From: JAXMBX01 sp046349635
Lineage (GTDB): Bacteria > Planctomycetota > Planctomycetia > Planctomycetales > Planctomycetaceae
Length of the DNA: 38,107 nt
Assembly: GCA_046349635.1 (NCBI GenBank)
Contig: JAXMBX010000050.1
Location: forward strand, 1 to 38,107
Direction of reading: 5' to 3'
Made by a program: the position numbers and the translations under genes. Of the stretch, positions 25,986 to 36,012 are shown one piece after another. The first letter of the stretch is position 1; the number at the start of each line of letters is the position of its first letter. Under the pieces are notes generated by a model that saw only the letters and a list, made by a program, of their open reading frames with translations, was not told the DNA's origin and made no database searches.

Positions 25986-26828
25986 TTGGAGAAGCGGTGG
26001 GGTGTGCATCAGACCACAACGCTTCGCTGGAGTTTCAAAGAAGACCTGCTGGCGTTTCGTGACATGGGAATCGGACAGGTCGGAGTCTGGCGCCAGAAGC
26101 TGGATGACGTCGGACTCGAGAAGGCCCGCGAACTCCTCCGTGAAACAGGGATCAAGGCGGGGAGTCTTTCCTGGGCGGGAGGCTTCACCGGAACCTTGGG
26201 CCTGTCGTTCGATGAAGCCGTCGCCGACGTGAAATCCGCGTTGCGAATGGCCCATGCGCTGGAGGCGTCCAGCCTGGTGGTGATGACCGGAGGAAAAGGG
26301 AAACTCACCCCCAACCACGTTCGCAAGGTCGCGCTGGAGGGCCTGAACAAGGCGGGGGAACTTGCGGAAATACTGGGGGTCGACCTCCTCGTCCAGCCCA
26401 TGCACTCCCGGTTCAACCTCGACTGGAGCTTCCTCTCCGACATGGAGAAATGCCTCGATCTGATGGAACGCCTGAATCATCCCTCCGTCGGAATCGCACT
26501 CGACATCTTCGCGCTGGGACACCATCCCCGCTTTCTGGATCTGCTTCCCCAACTGATGCCTTTTATCCGGCTGGTCTTCCTGAGCGATTCGGGACGCAAG
26601 CCGCGCACCGATTACGACCGCAGGCCTCTCGGCCAGGGCACTCTGCCCATCATGGAGACTGTCGCCATTCTCGAAGCCTCCGGGTACCAGGGGCGCTATG
26701 AAGTGCAACTGATGTCGGAGAAATCCTGGGGCGAGGATTATCAAATCCTGCTTCAGGAGGCCCGGCGATATATGACTCAACTTGAGCGGAAGCCCTCGAC
26801 AGCTCGTTCTGCGGCGCGCAGCCATTAA
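25986..26828 (+). CDS. Sugar phosphate isomerase/epimerase (xylose isomerase-like barrel)
   Basis: I place the start at the TTG at 25986 ('MEKRWGVHQTTTLRWSF'), which gives 280 residues, the normal size of these AP-endonuclease-2 fold enzymes; the frame stays open to 25806 but that extension looks non-coding. A GTG at 26004 is another option. Metal-site-like segments are seen along the barrel: 'SLSWAGGFTGTLG', 'SSLVVMTGG', 'LLVQPMHSRFN', 'VGIALDIFALGHH', 'RLVFLSDSG' and a final 'GRYEVQLMSE'. Members isomerise or epimerise sugars or inositol-like compounds; the substrate is not predictable. It is probably cytoplasmic and cotranscribed with the HTH-PTS IIA gene 36 bases downstream. Confidence 0.85.
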   Translation: MEKRWGVHQTTTLRWSFKEDLLAFRDMGIGQVGVWRQKLDDVGLEKARELLRETGIKAGSLSWAGGFTGTLGLSFDEAVADVKSALRMAHALEASSLVVMTGGKGKLTPNHVRKVALEGLNKAGELAEILGVDLLVQPMHSRFNLDWSFLSDMEKCLDLMERLNHPSVGIALDIFALGHHPRFLDLLPQLMPFIRLVFLSDSGRKPRTDYDRRPLGQGTLPIMETVAILEASGYQGRYEVQLMSEKSWGEDYQILLQEARRYMTQLERKPSTARSAARSH

Positions 26829-26864
26829 GAGGACTCCAGACCTAATCTCTCCCCGGAGTCTCTC

Positions 26865-27581
26865 GTGAACGAGCAACAGGTCTGGAATCTCGATCAGCTT
26901 GCCGCCCATCTCAAACGGGACCGGCGGGATCTCGAAAAGCTCGTGCAGCGCGGCGTGCTCCCCGGACGCAAGATCGGAGGAGAATGGCAATTCCATTCGT
27001 CCGAGATCACCCAGTGGCTGGAGCAGGAAATCCGGGGCTATAGCGATGCCCAACTCGCCGCCGTCGAGGAGGCGCAGGAGAAAAGCGATGAACTGACGAC
27101 AATTCCCGTCAGCACGCTGCTCCACCTGGAGACAGTCCAGGTTCCGCTCGAAGCCCGCACCAAGCGGTCGGTTCTGGAAAACCTCGTCGAAGTGGCGGGA
27201 CGAACCTGGAAGGTGTGGGAGCCGGCCGCCATCCTGCAGGCGGTCCAGGCCCGTGAGGAAGTGCTTTCCACCGCGTTCGAGAACGGAGTCGCGATTCCCC
27301 ACCCCCGATCCCCGCTTCCTTCCGCCGTGGAAGAATCCATCATTGCCTATGGCCGGACCTTCTCGGGAATTCCGTTCGGCGCCCCACGCCGGCAGCTCAC
27401 CGATATTTTTTTCCTCGTCCTCTGCAAGGACTCGCGCACCCACCTGCTGGTCCTGGCCCGATTGGGGCGCCTGCTGCAACTGCCGGGATTTCTTGACGAG
27501 TTGCGAGAAGCGGAGGATGCACGATCCTCCTACCAGGTGATCTGCGATGCCGATGAAAAAATCGGCAGGGAATCCCGCTAG
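26865..27581 (+). CDS. Helix-turn-helix (excisionase-type) plus PTS EIIA (PtsN-like) fusion
   Basis: A GTG start with GGAG seven bases upstream gives 238 residues. The N-terminus (about 5-55) is an excisionase/MerR-like DNA-binding fold ('WNLDQLAAHLKRDRRDLEKLVQRG', then 'GRKIGGEWQFHSSEI'). The C-terminal ~150 residues form an EIIA domain of the nitrate/fructose type with the phosphorylated H146 in 'NGVAIPHPRSPLP'. No sugar-specific membrane EIIB/EIIC is nearby, so a regulatory role is likely: phosphorylation state from the PTS could control DNA or protein binding. Such fusions are common in Planctomycetes and related phyla. It follows an isomerase gene in a probable operon. Confidence 0.9.
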   Translation: MNEQQVWNLDQLAAHLKRDRRDLEKLVQRGVLPGRKIGGEWQFHSSEITQWLEQEIRGYSDAQLAAVEEAQEKSDELTTIPVSTLLHLETVQVPLEARTKRSVLENLVEVAGRTWKVWEPAAILQAVQAREEVLSTAFENGVAIPHPRSPLPSAVEESIIAYGRTFSGIPFGAPRRQLTDIFFLVLCKDSRTHLLVLARLGRLLQLPGFLDELREAEDARSSYQVICDADEKIGRESR

Positions 27582-27644
27582 CACGCATCATTTCACGCCC
27601 CGCCTCTGCAACGGCGTTCCATGCGCTCGACTCCGTGACTCTCC

Positions 27645-28283
27645 TCAGCTCCACTTCTCTTCCGTGTTGAGCAGGATCTGATCCATCTGGGAGGATTTCC
27701 GGGATGAGGGTTCCTGCGTCGTTGTCTCGCTGCTGAAACCCACGCCGGCGATGCTGTGCAACTGCTCGATCACTTCCAGCAATTGATGCTCTTCGTGGGC
27801 TGAGACCACGCTGGCAACTTGCTCCTGCTGGAGAAGTTCCGCCTGGGTCTGAATCTTCTGGCTCCGTAACAGTTCGTTGACGGTCTCCGCCAACTGCTCC
27901 ATCAAGTCTCCTTTGCGGAGTTTAACTTCCGGGGAGCGATGCCCCTGGCTCAGTTGCTTCAGCACATTCTGCAAGCGGACCAGCGGGCCGGCCACGCGGT
28001 GTGAAAAACGGATCCCGTCCCACACTAGCAGCGGGAAGACCGCAATCGCGCACACCAGGACGGAATAATGCTCCAGCGCAAAATTGCCGTAAAGTTCGCC
28101 GAAGGTCTGCACATGCCCCCCGGCCTCCAGTTCCCCCTGGTACTGCAGGTAACAATGCAGGAACATCACGTTCCACAGGATGAAGTGGTACAGCACCACA
28201 TATCCGACCAGTCGGAAAACGAGATTTCCCTGGATCTGCCAGTTCACAAAGCTTTGACGGCGGTGATCGATTTCGTTGTTCAT
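27645..28283 (-). CDS. Inner membrane protein with HAMP-like domain and coiled coil
   Basis: The 212-residue protein has two membrane segments (about 21-46 and 73-89), with a ~25-residue loop between them, then a HAMP-like linker ('RVAGPLVRLQNVLKQLSQG' to 'LRKGDLMEQLAETVNELL', about 95-140) and a Gln/Glu-rich coiled-coil tail. No kinase, cyclase or methyl-accepting output domain follows, so it is a signalling module without a catalytic partner; a separate partner or a structural role is possible. The start has GGAAG eight bases upstream. The gene is divergent from the hydrolase gene (189 bases). The exact function is unknown. Confidence 0.83.
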   Translation of the reverse strand: MNNEIDHRRQSFVNWQIQGNLVFRLVGYVVLYHFILWNVMFLHCYLQYQGELEAGGHVQTFGELYGNFALEHYSVLVCAIAVFPLLVWDGIRFSHRVAGPLVRLQNVLKQLSQGHRSPEVKLRKGDLMEQLAETVNELLRSQKIQTQAELLQQEQVASVVSAHEEHQLLEVIEQLHSIAGVGFSSETTTQEPSSRKSSQMDQILLNTEEKWS

Positions 28284-28472
28284 AGTGCGGACTTCCGGAT
28301 CAAAAAGAAAACGCCCGGCGCAACTCTAGGTCGGATTTTCACGGTTGGGCAAAATCTTCATCCAAAATCCCTTTTCCGGCAGGCTTTTTCCCCCTACGAT
28401 GACATTGAACTTGCTCAATAAGTTCAAAGCAGAAATTGACTTACACTCTCGCCCAGAAATTTGCTTGCAGAT

Positions 28473-29432
28473 ATGGTGAACGGCCTCACACCCCTCTCCG
28501 ACAGCCCGGCCGCAAGCCATCTGTCGAATCCGCCTACGCTCCCGCAGCCCTCGAAGCTGGACGGCTGCCCGATCCCTCTCGCCTGGCATCAGGTTCTCGA
28601 GGAATTCCAGCGTCAGGCCGAACAGGTGGAAATCCCCCACTCCACGGGTGTCATTCGGGTGCGCCTCTGGGGGTCGGGGCCGACACTCCTCATGATCCCC
28701 GGCATGTGTGGACCGCTGGAGCACTTCTCGCTCCTCTCCTACCTCCTCAAAGACTATTTCCGCTGCGTGATGGTCGAACATCCCAGCGTCGCGACTCAGG
28801 GAAGAGTCTGCTTTCGTCTCTCCCTCGCGCAACTGGCGGACCGGTGCCTGGCGGCAGCCGATCAGACTGGGGCAAAACAGTTTCACCTGTTCGCCACCTC
28901 CTTCGGCGGCCTCGCGGCTCTCCGCCTGCTGGCGGATCACCCCCAGCGTGTCGATCACGTTGTCCTCCAGGGAGCCTTTGCCCGGCGGGAACTCTCGGTC
29001 ACCGAGCGTTTCCTGGCCGGCCTTGCCGCGTGGCTCCCCATGCACCTCGGACAGTTTCCTCTCTCCAAGACGGTCGCTCGCAAAAACCATCTCCGCTGGT
29101 TCCCTCCACACGACGTCAACCGCTGGATGTTCTATGAAGACCTGGTGGGGCAAACGCCCTTGCGGGACATCGCCTGGCGAACTCGTTTGATTCGCGACAA
29201 CGATCTGCGGCCGGATCTCTCGAAAATCACTCCGCCGGTCCTGCTGATCCGCGGCGAAGGAGATGGCATTGTCTCGGGGCAGTGCCTGGACGTGTTACAG
29301 GCTGGCTTGCCGAACGCCCAGGTGGAAGGGATGCACACAACCGGCCACATTCCGCACCTGACGCATCCGCATCGCCTCGCGAAATCAATTCGTAATTTCT
29401 GCATCCCTGAGTTCGTGGCCGAGTCTCACTGA
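28473..29432 (+). CDS. Alpha/beta hydrolase
   Basis: The ATG at 28473 gives 319 residues; TTG 28461 and GTG 28476 are alternatives. The first ~45 residues are Pro/Ser-rich without a clear signal peptide. The fold marks are: oxyanion strand 'LLMIPGMCGPLEHFSLLSYLL', nucleophile elbow 'LFATSFGGLAAL' (Ser; the first Gly of G-x-S-x-G is Ala), acid in 'LLIRGEGDGIV', and His in 'HTTGHIPHLTHP'. It belongs to the abhydrolase_1 group; its ester, amide or lactone substrate is unknown. It is followed after 11 bases by bshB1 and is probably in one operon with it. Confidence 0.9.
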   Translation: MVNGLTPLSDSPAASHLSNPPTLPQPSKLDGCPIPLAWHQVLEEFQRQAEQVEIPHSTGVIRVRLWGSGPTLLMIPGMCGPLEHFSLLSYLLKDYFRCVMVEHPSVATQGRVCFRLSLAQLADRCLAAADQTGAKQFHLFATSFGGLAALRLLADHPQRVDHVVLQGAFARRELSVTERFLAGLAAWLPMHLGQFPLSKTVARKNHLRWFPPHDVNRWMFYEDLVGQTPLRDIAWRTRLIRDNDLRPDLSKITPPVLLIRGEGDGIVSGQCLDVLQAGLPNAQVEGMHTTGHIPHLTHPHRLAKSIRNFCIPEFVAESH

Positions 29433-29443
29433 AAGCCGTCGCT

Positions 29444-30184
<741 letters not shown>

Positions 30185-30293
30185 GGCACGACGCGGATCC
30201 GTCAAAATCGACAAAATCCGCGATAAGCTTTATTTCCTCCCCGGGCATCGGCAAACTGGATTTCCTCGGCAAACCGGAACCGGTGAATTGCCG

Positions 30294-31193
30294 ATGAAGG
30301 CGATACGTTTCCGTTCTCCCCTCGCAGAGTTCCACAACCCATCGACCCTGAGAGCAGTCACCCCAGGAATTGAGGCGGTCACGGTGAGTCTAAAGTCCTT
30401 GTGGAATTCCCTGTTCCCTCGCGGCGGAAATGGGGCCAGCCCCACTCCGAAACCGAGCCGGTTCCGCGCGGGAGCCTGCAGCGTCACGGGGAATTACCGG
30501 GAGAACAATGAAGACCGCTGCCTCGTCGATCCGCAGGGTCGTTTTTTTCTCGTCGCCGACGGCATGGGAGGCCAGTCCGCCGGGGAAAAAGCCAGCGAAA
30601 TGGCCGTTGAACTCATCTCCAAACGCTTCGAACAGCAGCTTGGAAATTCTCCCCCCCCCGCGGAAAAGACCCTGGAAGTCATTACCGAAGCGGTGATCCA
30701 CGCCAACTCGGAAATCCTCGCCTTGGGAGCAATCGACACCAAGTATCACTCGATGGGGACCACCGTCGCCCTGCTGGTCGTCTCCGATGCAAACCTGTTT
30801 GTCGCGGGAGTCGGAGACAGCCGCGTCTATCGCCTGCAGGGGGGCGCGCTGGAACAACTGACGACCGACGACTCCCTCTCGGAAGCCCTGCGCATCGCCG
30901 GAACCATCTCCAAGGAGGAAGCCGCGACGCATCGCTACAAGCACGTCCTCGTCAAATATCTCGGCTCCAAGGAAGCGAGCGACGGTCCGAAGTCGATAAA
31001 GATCCCCCTCCAGAAGGATGACCGCTTCGTACTCTGCTCGGATGGAGTCACGGAGGGTGTTCCCGACGATGTCCTGGGACAACTCCTCGGCCAGTTCGAC
31101 GACCCGCAAAAGACCGCGGAGATGATCGTGAATACGGCCTTGGAGCGAGGCTCCAAGGACAACATCACCTGCGTCGTCGTCTTTGTCGACTGA
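30294..31193 (+). CDS. PP2C-type serine/threonine protein phosphatase
   Basis: The catalytic domain is complete: 'GNYRENNEDRCLVD', 'FFLVADGMGGQSAGE' (metal-binding Asp-Gly, D89), 'HSMGTTVALLVV', 'GVGDSRVYRLQGG', 'FVLCSDGVTEGV' and terminal 'SKDNITCVVVFV'. These proteins dephosphorylate Ser/Thr-phosphorylated proteins and usually counteract Hanks-type kinases; no kinase gene is in the window. The start is uncertain: ATG 30294 gives 299 residues with a basic 70-residue lead, while GTG 30384 has GAGG eight bases upstream and gives 269. No signal peptide or membrane segment: cytoplasmic. It lies 109 bases after bshB1. Confidence 0.92.
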   Translation: MKAIRFRSPLAEFHNPSTLRAVTPGIEAVTVSLKSLWNSLFPRGGNGASPTPKPSRFRAGACSVTGNYRENNEDRCLVDPQGRFFLVADGMGGQSAGEKASEMAVELISKRFEQQLGNSPPPAEKTLEVITEAVIHANSEILALGAIDTKYHSMGTTVALLVVSDANLFVAGVGDSRVYRLQGGALEQLTTDDSLSEALRIAGTISKEEAATHRYKHVLVKYLGSKEASDGPKSIKIPLQKDDRFVLCSDGVTEGVPDDVLGQLLGQFDDPQKTAEMIVNTALERGSKDNITCVVVFVD

Positions 31194-31461
31194 CCTCCGT
31201 AAGGATTCTTCCGGCGTCCAGTTCCTTCCTCCGAGCCCCTCCACGCTCGTCAAATCCGGCAAGAATCGTTAGAATTTCCCCGGAACCCGCCTCTTTCGTC
31301 TTCCCCCTGTTTTTCAGTCTCATTCCTGACGTAGAATAAGGCGAACCGCGAAATATCGGCTGCGTTTGGCTTTTAAGTATTTGCACGGCTCCAAGATCTC
31401 CGCATCCCTTGCTCTGCTCTCCGCAGATCGACAACCCGAACTACTCCCTGGGAGAAGAAGA

Positions 31462-34109
31462 ATGCGTCTGTTTCCGATTGTGCCTCTGGCCGGAATCGTC
31501 CTCCTGATCTCTGCTCTGCCGACATCGGCCGCGGACGCCCCTGCAACTCCCGCCCCGCCCCAGAAATCCAAGTTCGACATGATGGTCGAAGGGTCGCAGA
31601 CCGGCGACGTGAAACCGAGTGAAGGGATGTGGCGGGTCTTCTATAAAGACCAACAGATCTTTGTCGAATTGTCCCCCAGCCAGTTGAATCGCGATTTCCT
31701 GGTGATCACCTCGATTGCCCAGGGGATCAGCCATCAGCGGGTGATCGGCGGCATGAGCTGGCGGTTCGGCGATGAAATCGTCTGGAACTTCAAGAAGGTC
31801 GGCGACAAGATCCACGTCATCCGCCGCAATCCCCGCTTCAAGGCCCGCCCCGGCACCACCGAATCGCTTGCCGTCAAAATGGCCTACAGCGACTCAATTC
31901 TCTACTCTCTTCCGATCCTGACCCAGACCCCCACCGGCGGGTCGCTGGTCGATTTTACCCGCGTCTTCCTCAGCGATGATGAATCGATCGGTCGCGCCAT
32001 CGGCCCGGGCTTTGCTTTCGCTTATGACCGCTCCACGTTTGCGAAGGTGAAGTCCTTCCCGACCAACGTCGAAATCGAAGTCGCCGCGGTCTACTCCGGA
32101 TTCTCACCCTTGGAAACCGTCGCGGACTCCCGTGGCGTCCAGGTCCACGTCCACTACAGCATCAGCCCGCTCGATTCCTCGAGCGGCTATCGTCCCCGCA
32201 AGGCGGATGACCGCGTCGGTTACTTCCTCACCGCTTCCAAGGATTTTTCCGACATCCTCGATGACCAGCAGTTCGTCCGCTATATCAACCGCTGGCACCT
32301 GGAAAAACTCGACCCCTCCGCCACCCTCTCCCCTCCCAAAAAGCCGATCATTTTCTACATCGAAAAGACCGTCCCCGTCGCCTATCGCCCGATCGTGAAG
32401 TCGGGGATCGAAGAATGGAACAAGGCTTACGAAAAACTCGGTTACGCCAACGCGATTGAAGTCCGACAGGATCCGGAGGACATTGACCCCGAGGACCGCC
32501 GCTACAACTTCTTCCGCTGGATTACCGCCGATGCGGGCTTCGCGATGGGCCCCTCCCGCGTGAATCCGTTCACCGGTGAAATCCAGGATGCGGACATCAT
32601 TTTCGACGCCGGGTTCCTCCGTTACTGGCGTGACGTCAACGAATTCTACACGGTCAAGACGGCCCAGATGCCCTGGAGCTTCCTCCCGAATGCGGACCCG
32701 AAGAAACAGGACGCCAAAACCGACCCCGCGAAAGTCTCCGCTCCTCACTTCCATCTGCCGGGTGCCGAATGCACCCTCTGCCAGGGGGTTCAGGCCCAGT
32801 GGGGAATGGCCGCCGCCGTCATGCTGGAACGGGGTGAGATTTCCGCTCCCGGAAAACTGCCGGAAGAATTCCTGCGCCAGGGACTCAAGGAGATTGTGAT
32901 GCACGAAGTGGGCCATACCCTCGGCCTGCGGCACAACTTCAAGGCCAGCACCTGGAAGACATTGGAAGAAATCAACGATCCCAAGCGCGCCGGAGAAGCC
33001 ATCTCCGCCAGCGTGATGGACTATCTGCCGGTCAACATGGCTGGAAAGGATGTCAAGCAGGCAAATTACTTCTCTCCCACGATTGGCCCGTATGACTACT
33101 GGGCGATTGAATACGGCTACAAGACCTTTTCCGGCGACGAAGACAAGGAACTCGCCAAGATCGCTTCCCGCTGCACCCGAACTGGTCTCGAATTCGGTAC
33201 CCGACGAAGACCTCTTCCTGCAGGCCGATCCGCACCTCGTCTATTCGATCTCGGCAAGGATCCCCTCGCGTTTGCCCGTCAACGGATGGCTTTGATTCAG
33301 GAATTGATTCCCAAGATCGTCGACAAGTCCGTCGAAGCCGGTGAAGGCTATCAGCGGCCCGCCGCGTCTTCGGGATGCTGTTCGCCTTGGATTACTGGCG
33401 AAACGTCAGCACAGCCGCCCATTTCCTCGGTGGAGTCTATTCCAACCGCGATCACAAGGGAAACCCGAACGCCCGTCCTCCGCTGCAGGTGGTCGAAGCA
33501 GCCAAGCAGCGAGAAGGGATGAAGATGCTCGTAGAGCAGGCCTTCCGCATCCCCCCTGTCCCACCCGCCGTCTTGAATTACCTCGCCGCCACCAACTGGC
33601 TCCACTGGGGAGTCACTCCGCCGACACGCGGCGATTATCCGATCCACATGGCAATTCTCTCGCATCAGGACCAGATCCTGGGTGAACTGCTCGATCCCTC
33701 GACCCTCTCCCGCCTGCAGGATTCCGAAAGTCAGCTTCCTCCGGAAGCGGATGCGTACACCGCCGCGGAACACCTGCGGCTGGTGGTGGATGGAGTCTTC
33801 AGCGAGTGGAAGGCTCCCGCCGCCGGGGATTACACCCCCCGCAAACCCTATCTCCCGGCGTATCGCCGCAACCTGCAACGGGAAGCGGTTCGCCGCATCT
33901 CGATGCTTGTGACGATTCCGATGGGGAGTACGGATGATGCCAGGACACTGGCCCGGTTCCACCTCGTTGAATTGGACAAGCAGATTACCGCTGTCCTGGG
34001 AAATGCCCAGGTGAAACTGGATGATTACTCCCGTTCACACCTGCAGGACTGCCAGGAACGAATCCGCAAGATTCTGCAGGCGAACGTCATCGTTCCCTAT
34101 GTGAACTAA
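31462..34109 (+). pseudogene. Secreted zinc metalloprotease (DUF5117/EcxA-like), frameshifted
   Basis: GGAG upstream and a signal peptide ('MRLFPIVPLAGIVLLISAL', cleaved near 'SAADA') mark the start. The product would be about 882 residues. The zinc site is intact: H481-E482-VG-H485 and a third His in 'HTLGLRH', within 'LKEIVMHEVGH'; an Fe/Zn-like 'CTLC' pair lies upstream. The frame leaves after 'LEFGT' (about 33198), the piece 'DEDLFLQADPHLVY' is in the next frame (about 33205-33244), 'LFDLGKDPLAFARQRM' is back in the first frame, and near 33357 it shifts again to 'RVFGMLFALDYWRN', which runs to the stop at 34107. These three breaks lie in short homopolymer or GC-rich runs. Such proteins are cell-surface or secreted peptidases. 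It is likely functional in the organism. Confidence 0.85.
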
Positions 34110-34136
34110 GCCTGCTCAAAACCTGAACGATATCCA

Positions 34137-34171
34137 CCAAGCCCGTCTTCCAGACGGGCTTGGTTCGTTTT
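34137..34171 (+). terminator. Rho-independent terminator after the metalloprotease
   Basis: A perfect 12-base inverted repeat, CCAAGCCCGTCT (34137-34148) and AGACGGGCTTGG (34152-34163), with a three-base loop, is followed by TTCGTTTT. It lies 28 bases after the stop at 34107. Confidence 0.8.
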
Positions 34172-34309
34172 GGGGGCATCTTCAGATGCGTATTAAGTCC
34201 AGTTGCAAGCGATTTCCCCGCATGCTCAAATGACCTCCCCCTCGGTGACGTATATTGAGGGCAAGACCCGTCACAGACTTTTCTCCCTGACCGCGATGGA
34301 ACGGGCAGT

Positions 34310-35860
34310 ATGCCGTCTCCCGAGAATTCCCCCCGAACTGATCGCCTCCTCCTCGGAATCGCCGCGTTTCTCACGCTGGCGACCGGAGTGTTGATCTGCG
34401 GCAGTTCGATTCCGCTGGGGATCCCGAAAGAGTGGGTCTGGAACCGTCTCCCGCTTGCGGGGGATTATGCGTGGAATCTCCCGTTGCTGCTGGGTCTCGC
34501 GGGGATCATCGCCACCTTCGTCTGGCAGGGCCTGCAACGGATGGCGCTCGCCGGTAAGTTGGAAACCGCCACCTGGCTCGCGGGACTTGTCTTGCTCTGT
34601 TTCTCCTGGCTGTGGATGACGCAGGAAAGCGCCCCTGATCCCTGGCGTCTCTCCAAGGGGGTCTGGGTCTTGTATTTCCCCGGGCCGTCCGGTTACTTCA
34701 CGGAGGCCAAAACCCACGCCCAGAATCTCCCTGATTACCTCGCGCACTACGACCAGACGATGCAACAGGGGGATGTCCTGCACCTCGGCACGCATCCCCC
34801 CGGCCTGATTGTCGGCTATCGCCTGCTGATGGATCTGACCCGCGGGTCTCCCGCTCTCTGCAATCTCATCGACAGCACGCAGCCCGAATCGTTTCGTCTC
34901 GCGTTTCAGGAATTAAAACGGCTCACGGAACGGGATCCGAATCCCGTGACCGATCGGGACGGCACGGTTCTGTGGGGAGCCTACCTCGTCATGCAACTGG
35001 GTGCCGCGGCGACGATCATCCCCCTTTTCTTCCTGCTCAGAACTCTCTGCTCGGCAGAAATCTCCTGGTGGACGGTCTCCTTGTGGATCTTCGTCCCCGC
35101 CCTCTCCCTGTTTCTTCCCAAGTCGGACGCTTTCTTTCCGTTCCTCTCGACGAGCATCCTCTGCTGTTGGTGTCTCGCCTGGACAAAAAGTTCTCCCTTC
35201 TGGTCGCTGCTGTCCGGATTGATCACCTGGATCGGACTCTTCTGCAGCCTCGCGTTTCTACCAACGTTGTTCCTGATGACCCTCTGGACGCTGTTCCAAA
35301 TCCTCGGCACTCCCCGTTCCGAAATCCTGTCACTCGTCAAACGTCAATTTGGGCGCACGGTCCTCCCCTACCTCTGTGGCCTAGTGCTTCCCATCCTCGC
35401 CTGCTGGCTCATCTGGAAACTCCCGCTCTGGACTGTCTGGCGGTGGAACTATTTGAATCACGCCGGGTTTTATGCCCGCTATCACCGCACGTACCTCTCC
35501 TGGCTGCTCCTCAATCCCTTCGAACTCATGATCGCCGCCGGCCCACCGCTCGCGCTCGTGGCGGTCTCCGCCTGGAGTCTCCGCAGAGGCTCCGCGCTGC
35601 ATCGCTGGGGGGTGATTCTCCCCTGCACTTTGACCTGGGGAATTCTGTGGCTGACGGGGAAAAATTCCGGCGAAGCCGCCCGTCTGTGGATCTTCCTGAT
35701 CCCCTGGGGAATCTGGCTGGCGGGAGAATCCCTCGCGCTCCGCCACACCGCACTGCACGCCCGGAATTGGCCCCGCACGCTCTGGGGACTCTGGTGGCTG
35801 CAGGTCATCTGCTGCCTGCTGGTCACCGCGCGGGTCGTCGGGTTCGATATCCCCGGCTGA
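34310..35860 (+). CDS. Polytopic membrane protein, possible GT-C type glycosyltransferase
   Basis: The 516-residue protein has about ten hydrophobic helices spread over its length (for example 'LLLGIAAFLTLATGVLICG', 'ATWLAGLVLLCFSWLWM', 'AYLVMQLGAAATIIPLFFLL', 'VILPCTLTWGILWL'). A long loop after the third helix holds 'QGDVLHLGTHPPGLIVG'; such a His-Pro-Pro loop resembles the first outer loop of GT-C (PMT/ArnT-type) glycosyltransferases, but no conserved acidic pair is clear, so the call is tentative. Trp is very common. The ATG at 34310 is used; ribosome site weak. It is 146 bases past the preceding terminator, so it heads its own unit, followed by the lipoprotein-like gene after 152 bases. 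Confidence 0.8.
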   Translation: MPSPENSPRTDRLLLGIAAFLTLATGVLICGSSIPLGIPKEWVWNRLPLAGDYAWNLPLLLGLAGIIATFVWQGLQRMALAGKLETATWLAGLVLLCFSWLWMTQESAPDPWRLSKGVWVLYFPGPSGYFTEAKTHAQNLPDYLAHYDQTMQQGDVLHLGTHPPGLIVGYRLLMDLTRGSPALCNLIDSTQPESFRLAFQELKRLTERDPNPVTDRDGTVLWGAYLVMQLGAAATIIPLFFLLRTLCSAEISWWTVSLWIFVPALSLFLPKSDAFFPFLSTSILCCWCLAWTKSSPFWSLLSGLITWIGLFCSLAFLPTLFLMTLWTLFQILGTPRSEILSLVKRQFGRTVLPYLCGLVLPILACWLIWKLPLWTVWRWNYLNHAGFYARYHRTYLSWLLLNPFELMIAAGPPLALVAVSAWSLRRGSALHRWGVILPCTLTWGILWLTGKNSGEAARLWIFLIPWGIWLAGESLALRHTALHARNWPRTLWGLWWLQVICCLLVTARVVGFDIPG

Positions 35861-36012
35861 AACTCCACTTTGACGGTTGTAGGGATCGCACGGCCTCGCT
35901 CCTGCTGCGCCCCCCCTTCAAGTCCCCCTTCCTCCGCTTACAACCGGTTCCTCATCGGCCGCAACCGATACAGAAGAGACACGCGTCCCTCTGTCTCTGG
36001 TTGGTTTTCAAC

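Noticed and set aside
25800..27584. Minus-strand open frame of 594 codons across the isomerase and PTS genes
   Set aside because: It is opposite two genes with clear domain matches; its protein has no recognisable motif.
34137..34171. Repeat element or CRISPR-like unit
   Set aside because: It is a single 12-base inverted repeat with a tail, best read as a terminator; no second copy was seen.
34972..36012. Long plus-strand open frame upstream of the lipoprotein-like gene (about 347 codons)
   Set aside because: It is the shadow of the membrane-protein gene in another frame: Pro/Arg/His-rich and without family-like sequence. Only the part from 36013 on looks coding.
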